The notes under the pieces: generated by a model | Database searches by the model: none | What the model saw: only the letters and a program-made list of their open reading frames with translations | Told to the model about the DNA's origin: nothing | Origin: Pseudomonas graminis | GTDB lineage: Bacteria; Pseudomonadota; Gammaproteobacteria; Pseudomonadales; Pseudomonadaceae | DNA: 64,000 nt | NCBI RefSeq assembly: GCF_013201545.1 | Contig: NZ_CP053746.1 | Coordinates: 4,354,501 to 4,418,500 of the forward strand | Direction of reading: 5' to 3' | In this document: positions 42,413 through 51,336 of the stretch, piece by piece | How positions within the stretch are numbered: the stretch's first letter is position 1 | Layout: every line of letters begins with the position of its first letter | Translations under genes and position numbers: made by a program

Positions 42413-43606
42413 TCAGCCGCGCAAGCGAGTGCCGTTACCGACGATCAAGGCGCCCAGCACCAGCAATGCGGCCGCGCCCATGAATGTCGCGGCAATGCAA
42501 ACGTGATCCAGCAGCAAGCCGCCCAAAGCGCCACCGACCATGATCGACAGCTGAATCGCCGCGACTAGCAAGCCGCCGCCACTTTCCGGGTCATCACTGA
42601 CGCTTCTGCTGAGCCAGGTCGACCAGGCCACCGGAATCGCGGCGTTCAGCCCGCCCCAGCAAATCATCGCCACGGCAACGCCTGGCTTGAGGTGGCCGAA
42701 CAGCAGCATCAACAGCGTCACCGCTGCCAGCAGCAATGGCAGCCAGCGCAACAGCGCATACATCCGCTCATTCACCAGCGCCGTACCCGCATAGGTGCCG
42801 GCAAAACCCGCGACCCCGAGCCCCAGCAAGAACAACGACAGCTGCGGGGTGGTCGCATGCGTGTAGGTTTCAAGGAACGGGCGAAAGTAGGTGAACGCCG
42901 AGAACGCACCGGCGAAGGTCAACATCACCGCCATCATGCCGAACGCCACGTGGCGACGACGCAGCAGCGCGAACAGTTGACGGACCGAGCCCGCCGACTT
43001 GGGCGGCATCGACGGAAGGCTGATCCACTGCCACAGCAGGTTGATCAGCACCAGCGGAACCAGCCCCCAGAACACGCCTCTCCAGCCGATGATGCCGCCC
43101 AGGTAGCTGCCGATGGGTGCCGCAAATGCCGTGGCAATGGCGTTGCCGGTGAAAATGATGCCGAGGGCCTTGGGCACGGTATCGGAAGGAACGAGCCGCA
43201 TGACGGTCGCCGTGGACAGTGCCCAGAACCCGCCGATGGCGATCCCCAGCACGGCGCGCGCAATCATCAGGACCAGGAAGCTCGGCGCCTCGGCAATCAG
43301 GATCAGCGAGGCCAGCATCAGACTGGTCAAGCCGATCAACACGTACCGACGATCAATGCGCCCGGCGATGACCGACATGAACAGGCTGGTGAAGACGGCA
43401 AACAGTCCCGAAATCGAGATAGCCTGGCCGGCCATCCCCTGGGTCGCGCCGAGGTCCGAGGCAATCGGGGTCAGCAGACTGACCGGCATGAACTCGGAGG
43501 CGATCAGCATGGACACGCACATGGCCATCGCGCCCACGGCGCTCCACACACCCCGATCGGGGCTGGCGATTTCAGGTTCGGTTCTTTGTAACTCAGCAGT
43601 ACGCAT
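42413..43606 (-). CDS. MFS exporter, DHA1 family (NepI/YdhP-like)
   Basis: A 397-residue, 12-helix major facilitator superfamily transporter. The motif A loop is AGRIDRRYVLIG between helices 2 and 3, and the antiporter motif C region is ALGIIFTGNAIATAFAAPIGSYLGG. It belongs to the DHA1 proton-antiport exporters (purine nucleoside, arabinose or drug efflux). The start at 43606 has GAGGG six bases upstream; an earlier GTG adds five residues. It precedes the PQQ dehydrogenase on the same strand by about 65 bases, so the two could be co-transcribed. Confidence 0.85.
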   Translation of the reverse strand: MRTAELQRTEPEIASPDRGVWSAVGAMAMCVSMLIASEFMPVSLLTPIASDLGATQGMAGQAISISGLFAVFTSLFMSVIAGRIDRRYVLIGLTSLMLASLILIAEAPSFLVLMIARAVLGIAIGGFWALSTATVMRLVPSDTVPKALGIIFTGNAIATAFAAPIGSYLGGIIGWRGVFWGLVPLVLINLLWQWISLPSMPPKSAGSVRQLFALLRRRHVAFGMMAVMLTFAGAFSAFTYFRPFLETYTHATTPQLSLFLLGLGVAGFAGTYAGTALVNERMYALLRWLPLLLAAVTLLMLLFGHLKPGVAVAMICWGGLNAAIPVAWSTWLSRSVSDDPESGGGLLVAAIQLSIMVGGALGGLLLDHVCIAATFMGAAALLVLGALIVGNGTRLRG

Positions 43607-43786
43607 TAATACCCTCGACACGTGTCCGGCCCGTGCAATCGCCTCACGCCAGGGTGATGTGCGACGAGCGCCGGTTTTGATGGATTGAGTGGCGTCACGC
43701 TACAGACGACGTCAGCCCTCGCCTATCGGGGTGCGTGTGATGCGGTGATGAGCATTGCTCATTAATGAAGGAAAGCGGGAGCACCC

Positions 43787-43821
43787 TGTGGGACCGGCTT
43801 TAGCCGGGAGAGCGTCAGGCG
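43787..43821 (+). repeat. Single REP element
   Basis: GTGGGACCGGCTTTAGCCGGG (palindromic head CCGGCTTTAGCCGG) followed by the usual AGAGCGTC tail; the same unit occurs three times at 57573-57716. It lies between the MFS gene and a LysR gene. Confidence 0.8.
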
Positions 43822-43842
43822 TCCCGGTTGAGCCGTTGCAAA

Positions 43843-44751
43843 TCACCCCAGCGGGGCAATGTCCCGGATCATGTCGATCAGGAGGCGCAGCCCCAGCGGT
43901 TGCTGGCGATAGCTGGAGTAGTAGATGTGGAACCCCGGACTTACGCACGCCCAGTCCTCAAGCACCAACTCAAGGGAACCGCTTTTCACGTAAGGCGCGA
44001 GGATCGGTTCAGCGGCGTATATCAGTCCACTGCCCTCGCAGGCCAGTGCAATCGCCATCCGCGTCTCGTCGAGAATCACGCCACCGAACACCGGGACCGC
44101 GAGCTGCAGGCCCTCTTTTTCGAACTCCCAGTCGTATATTTTGCCGGTGCCGACCTTGAACTTGAGGCAGCGATGTTGCTTCAGGTCTTCAGGGTGAACG
44201 GGAGTGCCCCATTTGCGCAGGTAGTCGGGCGTGCCGGCGACCACCCAGCGCACGTCCGGGGACAGGCGGTGCGCGATCATCCCTTCAGGCACCGTTGCGC
44301 CAAAGCGCATGCCGGCGTCGAAGCCGCCTTCCACGACATCGACCATGCTGTTGGAGATTGAAATATCCACTTCGATGTCCGGGTAACGCTCACCGAACAG
44401 CGGTAATACCGGCGCCAGCAGCAACAGCGCGGCATCGCTGAACACATTCAGCCTGATCCTCCCCGTCGGCTCGTCCCGATAGCGGTTGAGCACGTCCATC
44501 GCCTGGTCGATGCGGTCGATGGGTTCACGAATCGACGCCAGCAGCTCCTGACCGGCAGCGGTCAAGGTGACATTGCGGGTTGTCCGGTTCAGCAAGCGCA
44601 CGCCAAGCCTGGCTTCCAGCGCCTTGATCGCATGACTGAGGGCCGACGGGCTGATGCCGACTTCCAATCCCGCACGGCTGAAACTCAAATGCCGGGCAAC
44701 GGCCAGGAAGTACATGAAATCGGCGAGGTTGGCACGGGTGAGCTGCATCAT
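43843..44751 (-). CDS. LysR-family transcriptional regulator
   Basis: A 302-residue LysR regulator of the CrgA/DmlR group. The helix-turn-helix is in LSFSRAGLEVGISPSALSHA (about 22-45), followed by LGVRLLNRTTRNVTLTAAG, and the effector domain from about 92. The start is at one of two adjacent ATGs (44751/44748) after GGTAG. It lies upstream of the MFS exporter on the same strand, separated by a REP element, and upstream of it is the cupin gene. Likely to regulate one of these, though none is divergent from it. Confidence 0.85.
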   Translation of the reverse strand: MMQLTRANLADFMYFLAVARHLSFSRAGLEVGISPSALSHAIKALEARLGVRLLNRTTRNVTLTAAGQELLASIREPIDRIDQAMDVLNRYRDEPTGRIRLNVFSDAALLLLAPVLPLFGERYPDIEVDISISNSMVDVVEGGFDAGMRFGATVPEGMIAHRLSPDVRWVVAGTPDYLRKWGTPVHPEDLKQHRCLKFKVGTGKIYDWEFEKEGLQLAVPVFGGVILDETRMAIALACEGSGLIYAAEPILAPYVKSGSLELVLEDWACVSPGFHIYYSSYRQQPLGLRLLIDMIRDIAPLG

Positions 44752-44905
44752 CTACCTACGCAAGGGCGTCTCGAACGGCATGGGACGGGTTGATCCCGAA
44801 CACGCGGATTGGGCGAGTATATCCGGGTTCGCCGCGCTCTTTGGATGAGCGCAGCTCATAAGTGAGCTGAGCATCACTCAGCAGTCAACGCGTGTCGGGT
44901 AAGGA

Positions 44906-45388
44906 TCATCGGGAGGCCTCGTACTGGGCATCGGAAACGGGCTCCATCCATTCCACATTCTTGCCATCGAGAAATTCCTGGATCGCCATGTGGGTCATGC
45001 CTGTCTGTGCCGTGGCGCCGTGCCAATGCTTGACGCCCGGCGGCGTCCAGATGACGTCCCCCGGACGAATCACCTGTTTCTCCCCGCCTTGCTGCTGAAC
45101 CCAGCCCGTGCCTGCGGTCACCACCAGCGTTTGCCCCAACGGGTGCGTGTGCCAGGCGGAACGCGCGCCGGGCCCGAACGTGACATAGGCCGCCGAGACC
45201 CGGGACGGCTCATTCGCGGAGACCAATGGATCGATGCGCACCGTGCCGACAAACATCGCCGGGCTCCCGAGAATCGAGGCTTGCGAGCCGTTCGGGACCA
45301 GCGTCATGGCGGGTGTGCTGTCGTCCGCCACAGCGTTGGCGACCATCAGCGTCATCGCCAGTGTCGAGAGTGCTGCAACTGCGTTCAT
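44906..45388 (-). CDS. Secreted/periplasmic cupin-domain protein
   Basis: A 160-residue protein with a Sec signal (about 1-22, cleavage after AVA) and a single conserved-barrel cupin domain. The metal site is visible: motif 1 [12 protein letters not shown] (two His and, in this family, a Gln in place of Glu) and motif 2 [17 protein letters not shown] (His). It resembles the manganese cupins annotated as carboxymuconolactone decarboxylase- or hydroxynitrile-lyase-like. The start at 45388 has AGGAG eight bases upstream. Substrate unknown. Confidence 0.82.
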   Translation of the reverse strand: MNAVAALSTLAMTLMVANAVADDSTPAMTLVPNGSQASILGSPAMFVGTVRIDPLVSANEPSRVSAAYVTFGPGARSAWHTHPLGQTLVVTAGTGWVQQQGGEKQVIRPGDVIWTPPGVKHWHGATAQTGMTHMAIQEFLDGKNVEWMEPVSDAQYEASR

Positions 45389-45544
45389 GAGCGAGCTCCT
45401 GGGTGAAAGAGGTTTGGCCTTCAACCTAATTCACGCGTTACCGATGTACTACAGGGCCCTGTGACAAACAGCAGTGAGCGATGCTCATGAATCCCTGTTC
45501 GGAAATGCTGGCTGCTGTGCAGGTGCTCATAACTACGAGCGATG

Positions 45545-46072
45545 TTAGCCCTGGTCAGGGGTGGATAAATCAGACCGTTTCAAGTAATCGGCAATCGCCG
45601 CTAATGCCTGTGCCGGGGAGATGAGCGCGGTATCGACCGTGAAGGGTTCTCTATCCCAAGGCTCATAGTCATGGCTCATGACGGATTGCCAGGTGGGAGG
45701 CGCCAGCCCCGGGATATCGACCTGCCTGGTTTCCACCCTGCGTCGATGCTCCGTCCTGTCGGAACAGATGACCTGAAGATTCACCAATGGCGCGCCAGAG
45801 CGAGAGGATATGGCGCTCCACGCTCTGCGGCTTTCCATCACGGGATTCACACAGTCGACAACCACCGAGCCGCCCAAACCAAGGTTGCTGGCCGCCAACT
45901 CGTAGGCGATCAGATAACCCGTGCGACCCACATCCCCCGCAAAATCCGCCGAATCACGAAGGGCTTGTTCAATCGTATCGACGCGCACATATACGGCACC
46001 CAGCGTTGCGGTCAGGCCCTTGGCAATGGTCGTCTTACCGGTACCGGGGAGACCACTGAAGACAATGAGCAT
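45545..46072 (-). CDS. P-loop kinase-like ATPase
   Basis: A 175-residue small P-loop protein. Walker A is GLPGTGKTT (residues 7-15), and VVVDCVNPVMESRRAW is the Walker B-like segment found in gluconate-kinase / zeta-toxin-like predicted kinases. The start at 46072 has GGGGAG seven bases upstream; the frame is open for 70 more codons but without support. It is divergent from the nucleotidyltransferase-like gene at 46233. The substrate is unknown; no antitoxin partner is visible. Confidence 0.75.
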   Translation of the reverse strand: MLIVFSGLPGTGKTTIAKGLTATLGAVYVRVDTIEQALRDSADFAGDVGRTGYLIAYELAASNLGLGGSVVVDCVNPVMESRRAWSAISSRSGAPLVNLQVICSDRTEHRRRVETRQVDIPGLAPPTWQSVMSHDYEPWDREPFTVDTALISPAQALAAIADYLKRSDLSTPDQG

Positions 46073-46232
46073 TTGAGACTCCCCATAGGATGTGCTGTTA
46101 AAGCAGGCTAATTTACTCATATGAGGGATGCCAACGCCGCTGGTGGTGTTCAAGATCAAATAAATCAGCCCCTTTGAATACAACATGCTGAGTTGAGCTC
46201 GCTGCCAAAGCTGCGCCACCCAGGAACCAGGA

Positions 46233-46787
46233 ATGACACTGACCGCCTCCGCCCTCATCGATCTGGCCTTATCCAACCCGGTCAACGCTCAACTGGTCGA
46301 GCGACTGCCATTGCTCGGGCTCGACCAGACCCTGCTAACAGCAGGCTGCCTGTTTCAGGCGGTCTGGAATCGGATATCCGGTCGTCCGCCGGGCTGGGGA
46401 GTGAATGACTACGATGTATTCTATTTCGACGACGACCTTTCATGGGAAGCGGAAAACCGCGTCATCCTTGCTGCGCAGGCGCTCTTCCAGGATCTGGACG
46501 TCAAGGTGGAATTGCGCAACCAGGCGCGTGTGCACCTGTGGTTCGCAGCGCGGTTCGGCACTGAATACCCGCCGCTAGAATGCTCCAAGGATGGCATCGA
46601 CCGTTTCCTCATTAGCTCGACCTGCGTTGGGTTGTGCCTCGACACTGCCAAGCTCTACGCGCCCCATGGGCTGAATGAGCTCGAACATGGGCTTCTGCGT
46701 ATGAACCCGAACTTCCCGCAACCGGAGCAGTTCCGCAAAAAGGCGCAGAGCTATCAGGCACGCTGGGACTGGTTGCGTATTGTTTAG
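46233..46787 (+). CDS. Nucleotidyltransferase-family protein (NTP_transf_6 / DUF925 type)
   Basis: A 184-residue protein. The nucleotidyltransferase core is LTAGCLFQAVWNRISGRPPG followed by VNDYDVFYFDDDLSWEAE, where D-x-D acidic residues bind metal. A C-terminal helix region contains HGLNELEHGLLRMNPNF. The family is widespread, single-domain and uncharacterised; the acceptor is not known. AGGA precedes the ATG. It is convergent with the P-loop gene at 46843. Confidence 0.78.
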   Translation: MTLTASALIDLALSNPVNAQLVERLPLLGLDQTLLTAGCLFQAVWNRISGRPPGWGVNDYDVFYFDDDLSWEAENRVILAAQALFQDLDVKVELRNQARVHLWFAARFGTEYPPLECSKDGIDRFLISSTCVGLCLDTAKLYAPHGLNELEHGLLRMNPNFPQPEQFRKKAQSYQARWDWLRIV

Positions 46788-46842
46788 ACCGGCCTTTGTT
46801 CCTAAAAGGGTCTGATGTATTTAGCTGCTGAATGCGCATGAA

Positions 46843-47385
46843 TCAGAACCGATTGAGAGAGTAAGCAGCCCCTGCCTCTATCGTCGCGAGAAACCTGCGG
46901 GTCTGTCGGTTTGAGCGCAGTCGGACTACCCGGCATCCCGGTGGCGCCGTTGCGGCAAGTTGCTGCATCTTTTTCCGCGACACCTTGCGGGTCGTCCACA
47001 TGAACCGGAATAACTCCCCAAGTTTGCCAAGCTGCTCCGGGCAATCCTCGGGAAGGTCTGGCCGAGTCCGTCCCCGGTGCCTCACAGCGCGGACCAGCAC
47101 GCGCCAGAATCGCAGCGCCGTTGAACGATCAATCCATACCAGTAGATCCGCCCGGCCAATGCGGTGGGCCCACGTGGTCGAGTGTCCCCCTTCAAAAATC
47201 CACTGATCGCGGGCTTCAACCTCAAGACACAGGCGAGTCTTCTCCGCCGCGCTTCGCTCGACCCATCCAGGTTGCCAATGAATCGTGTCGATGTGAACGA
47301 CGGGAATCCCGGTCAGCTGGCCCAATCTCCGAGCCAACGTGCTTTTGCCAGACCCCGGCTGCCCGACGATCATCACCCGCTGCAT
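46843..47385 (-). CDS. Adenylate-kinase-like P-loop protein (FlaR / topology-modulation type)
   Basis: A 180-residue P-loop protein. Walker A is GQPGSGKSTLARRL (residues 8-21), followed by IPVVHIDTIHWQPGW and WIFEGGHS, the fingerprint of the small AAA proteins annotated as DNA topology modulation protein or adenylate kinase-like. The arginine-rich middle (RVLVRAVRHRGRTRPDLPEDCPE) acts as the lid. GGAGG lies nine bases before the ATG. Physiological role unknown. Confidence 0.78.
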   Translation of the reverse strand: MQRVMIVGQPGSGKSTLARRLGQLTGIPVVHIDTIHWQPGWVERSAAEKTRLCLEVEARDQWIFEGGHSTTWAHRIGRADLLVWIDRSTALRFWRVLVRAVRHRGRTRPDLPEDCPEQLGKLGELFRFMWTTRKVSRKKMQQLAATAPPGCRVVRLRSNRQTRRFLATIEAGAAYSLNRF

Positions 47386-47687
47386 GTGAGCCCCCTCCTC
47401 GGCGAAAAAACTGGCTGAAGTTTAAAGATGTTTGAGGGGATCTGACCTGCTTAATGCTCTGGAACCGCCGAAGAACTGGCTGCAGATTTAAACAAAGACG
47501 ATCCTTTTGAAAAACATGACGTCAATTTACCGACTACCAACCGACGTGCTAATTCACAAAAAATCCAAAAGCGTCATATTCCCGACGAAATGCACTGAAC
47601 CGCCATTGCCTTCTGCCATCACCACCCCTCAAAATCGCCACACACCCGCTGTCCCGCGCCGTGATTTGCCTGAAAGGAATGTGAGCA
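47386..47687. other. Intergenic region with an imperfect direct repeat
   Basis: About 300 bases with no supported gene. AACTGGCTGAAGTTTAAA (47410) and AACTGGCTGCAGATTTAAA (47474) form an imperfect direct repeat 64 bp apart, 25 to 90 bases upstream of the P-loop gene at 47385. Confidence 0.45.
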
Positions 47688-47930
47688 ATGAAGAGCATTT
47701 TTGTGGTTGTAATGACGATGTGTTCCGGTGCGGAAGGATGTCTGGACGAGAGCCAGCCGACCGCGTATTCGAGCCGGGCGGAGTGCATGGAGAGTGTTGC
47801 CGTGATGCCGACCCGAAAGGGCATCAAATACCGCTGTTCGTCGGTGCCACAGGTGTTGATCACCCAGCAGCGCCGCGCCACCCAGAACCACCTGGTGACC
47901 AACTCCGCCGAAGCGTCTGTCCGCCCTTGA
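47688..47930 (+). CDS. Small cysteine-containing protein, function unknown
   Basis: An 80-residue protein. The first 15 residues (MKSIFVVVMTMCSGA) look like a short, weak signal sequence; cysteines occur at about 12, 18, 33 and 50, the spacing CL..EC....C being reminiscent of small exported disulfide proteins. An AAGGAATGTGAG region lies upstream. The end is polar. It is followed by a very strong hairpin shared with the convergent ridA-type gene. No function is proposed. Confidence 0.55.
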   Translation: MKSIFVVVMTMCSGAEGCLDESQPTAYSSRAECMESVAVMPTRKGIKYRCSSVPQVLITQQRRATQNHLVTNSAEASVRP

Positions 47931-47936
47931 GCGACA

Positions 47937-47967
47937 GCGCCGGGCCGGGGATAACCCGGCCCGGCGC
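47937..47967. terminator. Very G+C-rich hairpin between convergent genes
   Basis: A perfect 13-bp stem GCGCCGGGCCGGG / CCCGGCCCGGCGC with a 5-base GATAA loop, 6 bases after the stop of the small gene and 24 bases before the stop of the ridA-type gene. No T-run. Confidence 0.65.
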
Positions 47968-47990
47968 AGTTCATTCCTGCAGCAGATGAT

Positions 47991-48344
47991 TCAGCCCGCC
48001 GCAACCACTGTGATTTCCACCAGCAAATCCGGCGCTGCCAGACGTGATTCCACGGTGGCCCGCGCGGGTGCTTGCCCTTCCGGTGCCCAAGCGTCCCAGA
48101 CTTCATTCATGCCGGCGAAATTCGCCGCGATGTCCGAGAGCCAGACCTGGGCGGTGAGAATCCGCGTCTTGTCCAGGCCGGCTTTGGCCAGGTAGTTGTC
48201 GATTTTCTCCAGCACTTGCGCGGTCTGACCTTTGATGTCGAGGGAGCGGTCCGTTGCGGTCTGGCCGCCGAGGAAGGTAAAGCCATTGCACTGCACGACA
48301 CGGCTCATGCGTTGGTTGGTTTCGATACGGTTGATTTCCAGCAT
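47991..48344 (-). CDS. RidA/YjgF-family enamine/imine deaminase
   Basis: A 117-residue RidA-family protein that hydrolyses reactive enamines or imines. The active-site arginine is in APARATVESRLA (about residue 97), and GGQTATDRSLDIKGQTAQVLEKI is the family signature. The start at 48344 has AGGAG six bases upstream. It is the last gene of the catabolic operon; imines are the immediate products of the flavin amine oxidations encoded upstream, so its job is probably to hydrolyse them. Confidence 0.88.
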   Translation of the reverse strand: MLEINRIETNQRMSRVVQCNGFTFLGGQTATDRSLDIKGQTAQVLEKIDNYLAKAGLDKTRILTAQVWLSDIAANFAGMNEVWDAWAPEGQAPARATVESRLAAPDLLVEITVVAAG

Positions 48345-48378
48345 GTGAACTCCTGATGTGGTGGGAGGGTGTGAGGAA

Positions 48379-49569
48379 TTAACGGGCAACTAAAGGTAAG
48401 TGTGTCGGGATGTGGGAGCCGCTTGAACGCGTCTCATCGAGCCTTGCGGTATCAAAACGTCCTATGTCGAACGCCTCCAGCGAAATGTCCGAGTGCTCGC
48501 CAAGGATCTGCTGCGCCAGACGCTTGCCGGTGCCGGGGCCCATCTGGAAACCGCTGCCGCAGAAGCCGAACGAATAACTGAGATGGCTGGCTCTGCGGCT
48601 GGCGCCAATCACCGGCAAGTCGTCAGCGGTAAACGCTTCGACGCCGGCCCAGACCCGGTTGACGCCCAGGTGCTTGAGGTGGGGAAACAGGTCGGTGACG
48701 GTCCTCGCGCTGATGCCCAGGCGCGCCAGATCGACCTCACCATGGCGCGCCGGGAAATCCACACTGCCAATCAGCTTGCCGCCAATCACCACCGTGCCGT
48801 TGGCGAATTGCTTGAACGACAGCGAGCGACCGGTCGCCCCCAGCACCGGCGCGCAAAACGGCGCGACGCGGTGAGTGACCATCAGCATCAGGCCCTCGGG
48901 ATGAGCCGGCACCGATTCGCCGACTTGTTCTGCCAGCTCCCTCGCCCAGGCACCGGCGGTGATCACCAGATGCCCGGCGCTGAATACTCCGGCGGGCGTG
49001 GTGACCTGCCACCCGCTGCCGCGTTGCTCGATGCGCTGCGCCGGCGTCGTTTCAAGCACCTTCACGCCGAGCTTCTCTGCGGCCAGCCGAAAACTCGTCA
49101 CGGTTTTGTAGGGAATGGCGTAGCCGTCATCCTTGACCCAGATGCCGCCCACCACATGCCGGGCGACGGTGGGAATGATTTCAAATACCTGTTGGGCGTC
49201 GATCAGCACTTCATGGGTGAAACCCCGTCGCTGCAAGTGCTCGACGCGCTGGCGGCACTCGTCGAGTTCTGCAGCGGTTTCCGCGAGCTTGAGCTGGCCG
49301 CTGGGCACGAAACCGCCGTCGTCGCCCAGCGTCTGGACAAGGTCATGCCAGAGATCGCGGGACGACAGCGCCAGCGGGATTTCCGCCTCGTGACGGCCCA
49401 GGGTTCGAACCCCGCCCGCGTTGACCCCGGAGGCATGACGGCCGCAGTAATCAGCTTCCAGCACCGTCACCTCAACGCCGCGCTGGGCCAGATGCAGTGC
49501 AGTGCTCAAGCCATGGATGCCGCCGCCTATCACCAGCACGTCGCTGTGTCTTGCCCGCGCCTCACTCAC
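48379..49569 (-). CDS. FAD-dependent amine oxidase, DadA/opine-oxidase beta subunit-like (first of two)
   Basis: A 396-residue flavoprotein of the DAO fold. The FAD dinucleotide motif is DVLVIGGGIHGLSTALHLA (about residues 10-28), and the C-terminal FAD contact is GSGFQMGPGTGKRLAQQIL. It is likely the substrate-oxidising beta subunit of a heteromeric opine oxidase or D-amino-acid (D-hydroxyproline type) dehydrogenase, working with the alpha subunit at 49562 and the 2Fe-2S subunit at 50953. It begins with GTG and overlaps the alpha-subunit gene by 8 bases. A second DadA-like gene lies at 51326. Confidence 0.8.
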   Translation of the reverse strand: MSEARARHSDVLVIGGGIHGLSTALHLAQRGVEVTVLEADYCGRHASGVNAGGVRTLGRHEAEIPLALSSRDLWHDLVQTLGDDGGFVPSGQLKLAETAAELDECRQRVEHLQRRGFTHEVLIDAQQVFEIIPTVARHVVGGIWVKDDGYAIPYKTVTSFRLAAEKLGVKVLETTPAQRIEQRGSGWQVTTPAGVFSAGHLVITAGAWARELAEQVGESVPAHPEGLMLMVTHRVAPFCAPVLGATGRSLSFKQFANGTVVIGGKLIGSVDFPARHGEVDLARLGISARTVTDLFPHLKHLGVNRVWAGVEAFTADDLPVIGASRRASHLSYSFGFCGSGFQMGPGTGKRLAQQILGEHSDISLEAFDIGRFDTARLDETRSSGSHIPTHLPLVAR

Positions 49570-50956
49570 CGGCCAGTTCCCCCAGGGTGATGGGCTTGAT
49601 CGGCGGACGAATGCGGTAGTAACCCACTTCCGCCGCCGACACGCCGCGAGCCTCGGCGATCACTTCCGTCACCGTCAGCCCGCACATCCTCCCCTGACAG
49701 GGACCCATGCCGCAGCGACCAAACGATTTGGCCTGGTTGGGTCCGGCGCAGCCCAGGGCGATGAACTTACGCAGGTCCCCCGCCGTGACTTCCTCGCAGC
49801 GGCAGACGATGACCTCATCGGCGGGAATGCGGTTCGCTTCCTTCGGCTGATACAGAGCATCGAGAAACGGCCGAATACGCAGGTTCAACGCCAGCTTCTC
49901 GCGCAATCCATCGGCTCGCTGATCACGCTGACCCGCATCCAGCGTGCCCAGCCGTCGGGCAATGCCCAGCGCCGCCAACTCGCCCTGCACGGCCGCGGCC
50001 TGAGCCCCGCCGATGCCGGCGCCGTCACCGGCGACGAACATCCCCGGCACGTCCAGCTCACCCCAGGGATCGATCACCGGGCTGAAGCACAGTTGGTCCA
50101 CATCCCAGTGATGGCGTGCGCGCAACGACTGGCTGAATTGAATGTTCGGCACCACGCCTTGATGCAGCAGTATGCAGCGCGCGGCGATACGCTGAGCCTG
50201 GCCGCCGACGGTGAAGGTCAACGCAGTGGCGGCTTCGTCACCCTCGATCGCCAGTTGCTCGGCGCCGGTGTGGTGCGGGATGCGCGCGCTGCGCAGACTG
50301 CGCATCAGCTCCAGCCCCTTGCGCAAATACGGCCAGGCACGCAACGCTGCGAACAGATGCCGCCGTGCGCGCCAGTAATCTTCAGGGCGCGTGGTGTCGA
50401 CCAAGGCCTTGATCGGTACGCCCGCGCGCAGGTATTGCCAGCCCAGCAGGTACAACAGCGGGCCGCAGCCGGCCAGTACCACCGGCTCGGTCGGCGCGAG
50501 ACCTGCGCTTTTCAGCAGAATCTGCGCGGCGCCTGCGCTCATCACGCCGGGCAAGGTCCAGCCCGGAATCGGAAACGGTCGTTCCATCGCCCCGGTCGCA
50601 AGCAACACCGCCTTGGCCTGCAGCGTGCGCAGACGCCCGTCACGCAGGTAGCTGACCTGGTGATCCCGGGTCACTTGCCAGACCGCCGCGCCTTTTTCAT
50701 AGCGCACCGATGACGACGCCAGGGCCTGAGCCAGCACGTTGCCGTGGGCGTAATCCGCGCCGAGCAGGTCTCGTCTGGACAGCGGCGCAAGGGTGATCCC
50801 GCGATAAATCTGTCCGCCCGGGCTGCCCTGCTCGTCGAGCAACACCACCTGCAAGCCAAGCCCGGCCAGGGCCACGGCGCCTGCCATGCCGGCGGCACCT
50901 GCGCCCACGACCACCACGTCCACAGCCTCCACGCCACCGCCAAAATGATCACTCAT
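49562..50956 (-). CDS. NAD(P)/FAD oxidoreductase with C-terminal BFD-like [2Fe-2S] domain (opine-oxidase alpha-like)
   Basis: A 464-residue flavoprotein. The N-terminal FAD motif is VVVGAGAAGMAGAVALAGLG; a second dinucleotide motif is VVLAGCGPLLYLLGW near 160. The C-terminal bacterioferritin-associated-ferredoxin-like domain (about 375-430) has cysteines in VCRCEEVT, SFGRCGMGPCQGRMC. This layout is that of the alpha subunit of octopine/nopaline oxidases, D-hydroxyproline dehydrogenase and the HcnB family. It overlaps the 2Fe-2S gene by 4 bases (ATGA) and the beta-subunit gene by 8. Electrons from the beta subunit would pass through it to the respiratory chain. Confidence 0.85.
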   Translation of the reverse strand: MSDHFGGGVEAVDVVVVGAGAAGMAGAVALAGLGLQVVLLDEQGSPGGQIYRGITLAPLSRRDLLGADYAHGNVLAQALASSSVRYEKGAAVWQVTRDHQVSYLRDGRLRTLQAKAVLLATGAMERPFPIPGWTLPGVMSAGAAQILLKSAGLAPTEPVVLAGCGPLLYLLGWQYLRAGVPIKALVDTTRPEDYWRARRHLFAALRAWPYLRKGLELMRSLRSARIPHHTGAEQLAIEGDEAATALTFTVGGQAQRIAARCILLHQGVVPNIQFSQSLRARHHWDVDQLCFSPVIDPWGELDVPGMFVAGDGAGIGGAQAAAVQGELAALGIARRLGTLDAGQRDQRADGLREKLALNLRIRPFLDALYQPKEANRIPADEVIVCRCEEVTAGDLRKFIALGCAGPNQAKSFGRCGMGPCQGRMCGLTVTEVIAEARGVSAAEVGYYRIRPPIKPITLGELAGE

Positions 50957-51336
50957 GACTGCACCTCGACGGTCTGCACACTGGCGGTTTGCTCATTGCC
51001 GGTTTGCACGTTGCCGGCCTGAAAAATCAGGTCCCGTGCGCCTTCCTGGGAGCGGATGCGCATGCCCTGCGCCACTTCGATCAGGCAGCTCTGGCGATTG
51101 GGCACGCCGTCGATGTCCACCAGGCACTCGAAGCACACGCCCATCATGCAATACGGCGCCCGGGGCGATTCGCTCACCGGCGTCGCGCGGAAACGGTTGA
51201 CGCCCGACATGAGCAGTGCCGCTGCCACGCTGATGCCCGCCGGCACCTCAAAGGCTTGATCGTTGAAGCTGAGGCTGACAGTTCGCGTCGACCTGACTTC
51301 ACTCGTGACCGGTTGAAACAGCGGATCAGTGCACAT
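50953..51336 (-). CDS. (2Fe-2S)-binding gamma subunit (opine-oxidase / HcnA-like) with repetitive C-terminal tail
   Basis: A 127-residue Fer2_4-type ferredoxin domain protein. Cluster cysteines lie in APYCMMGVCFECLVDIDG and NRQSCLIEV. It should be the gamma subunit of the three-part oxidase. After the fold the C-terminus consists of four five-residue units (GNVQT, GNEQT, ASVQT, VEVQS) coded by 15-bp tandem repeats (50956-51015), likely a variable, disordered tail. The gene overlaps its neighbours on both sides (11 bases with the DadA-like gene, 4 with the alpha-subunit gene). Confidence 0.83.
   Translation of the reverse strand: MCTDPLFQPVTSEVRSTRTVSLSFNDQAFEVPAGISVAAALLMSGVNRFRATPVSESPRAPYCMMGVCFECLVDIDGVPNRQSCLIEVAQGMRIRSQEGARDLIFQAGNVQTGNEQTASVQTVEVQS

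Noticed and set aside
45545..47385. Toxin-antitoxin or zeta-toxin module
   Set aside because: The P-loop proteins are kinase-like but no small partner gene with overlapping start is present, and the nucleotidyltransferase-like gene is divergent.
48379..51336. Hydrogen cyanide synthase (hcnABC)
   Set aside because: The three subunit types match in outline, but the flavoprotein sequences, ABC importer, RidA and OccR-like regulator fit opine or D-amino-acid oxidation better.
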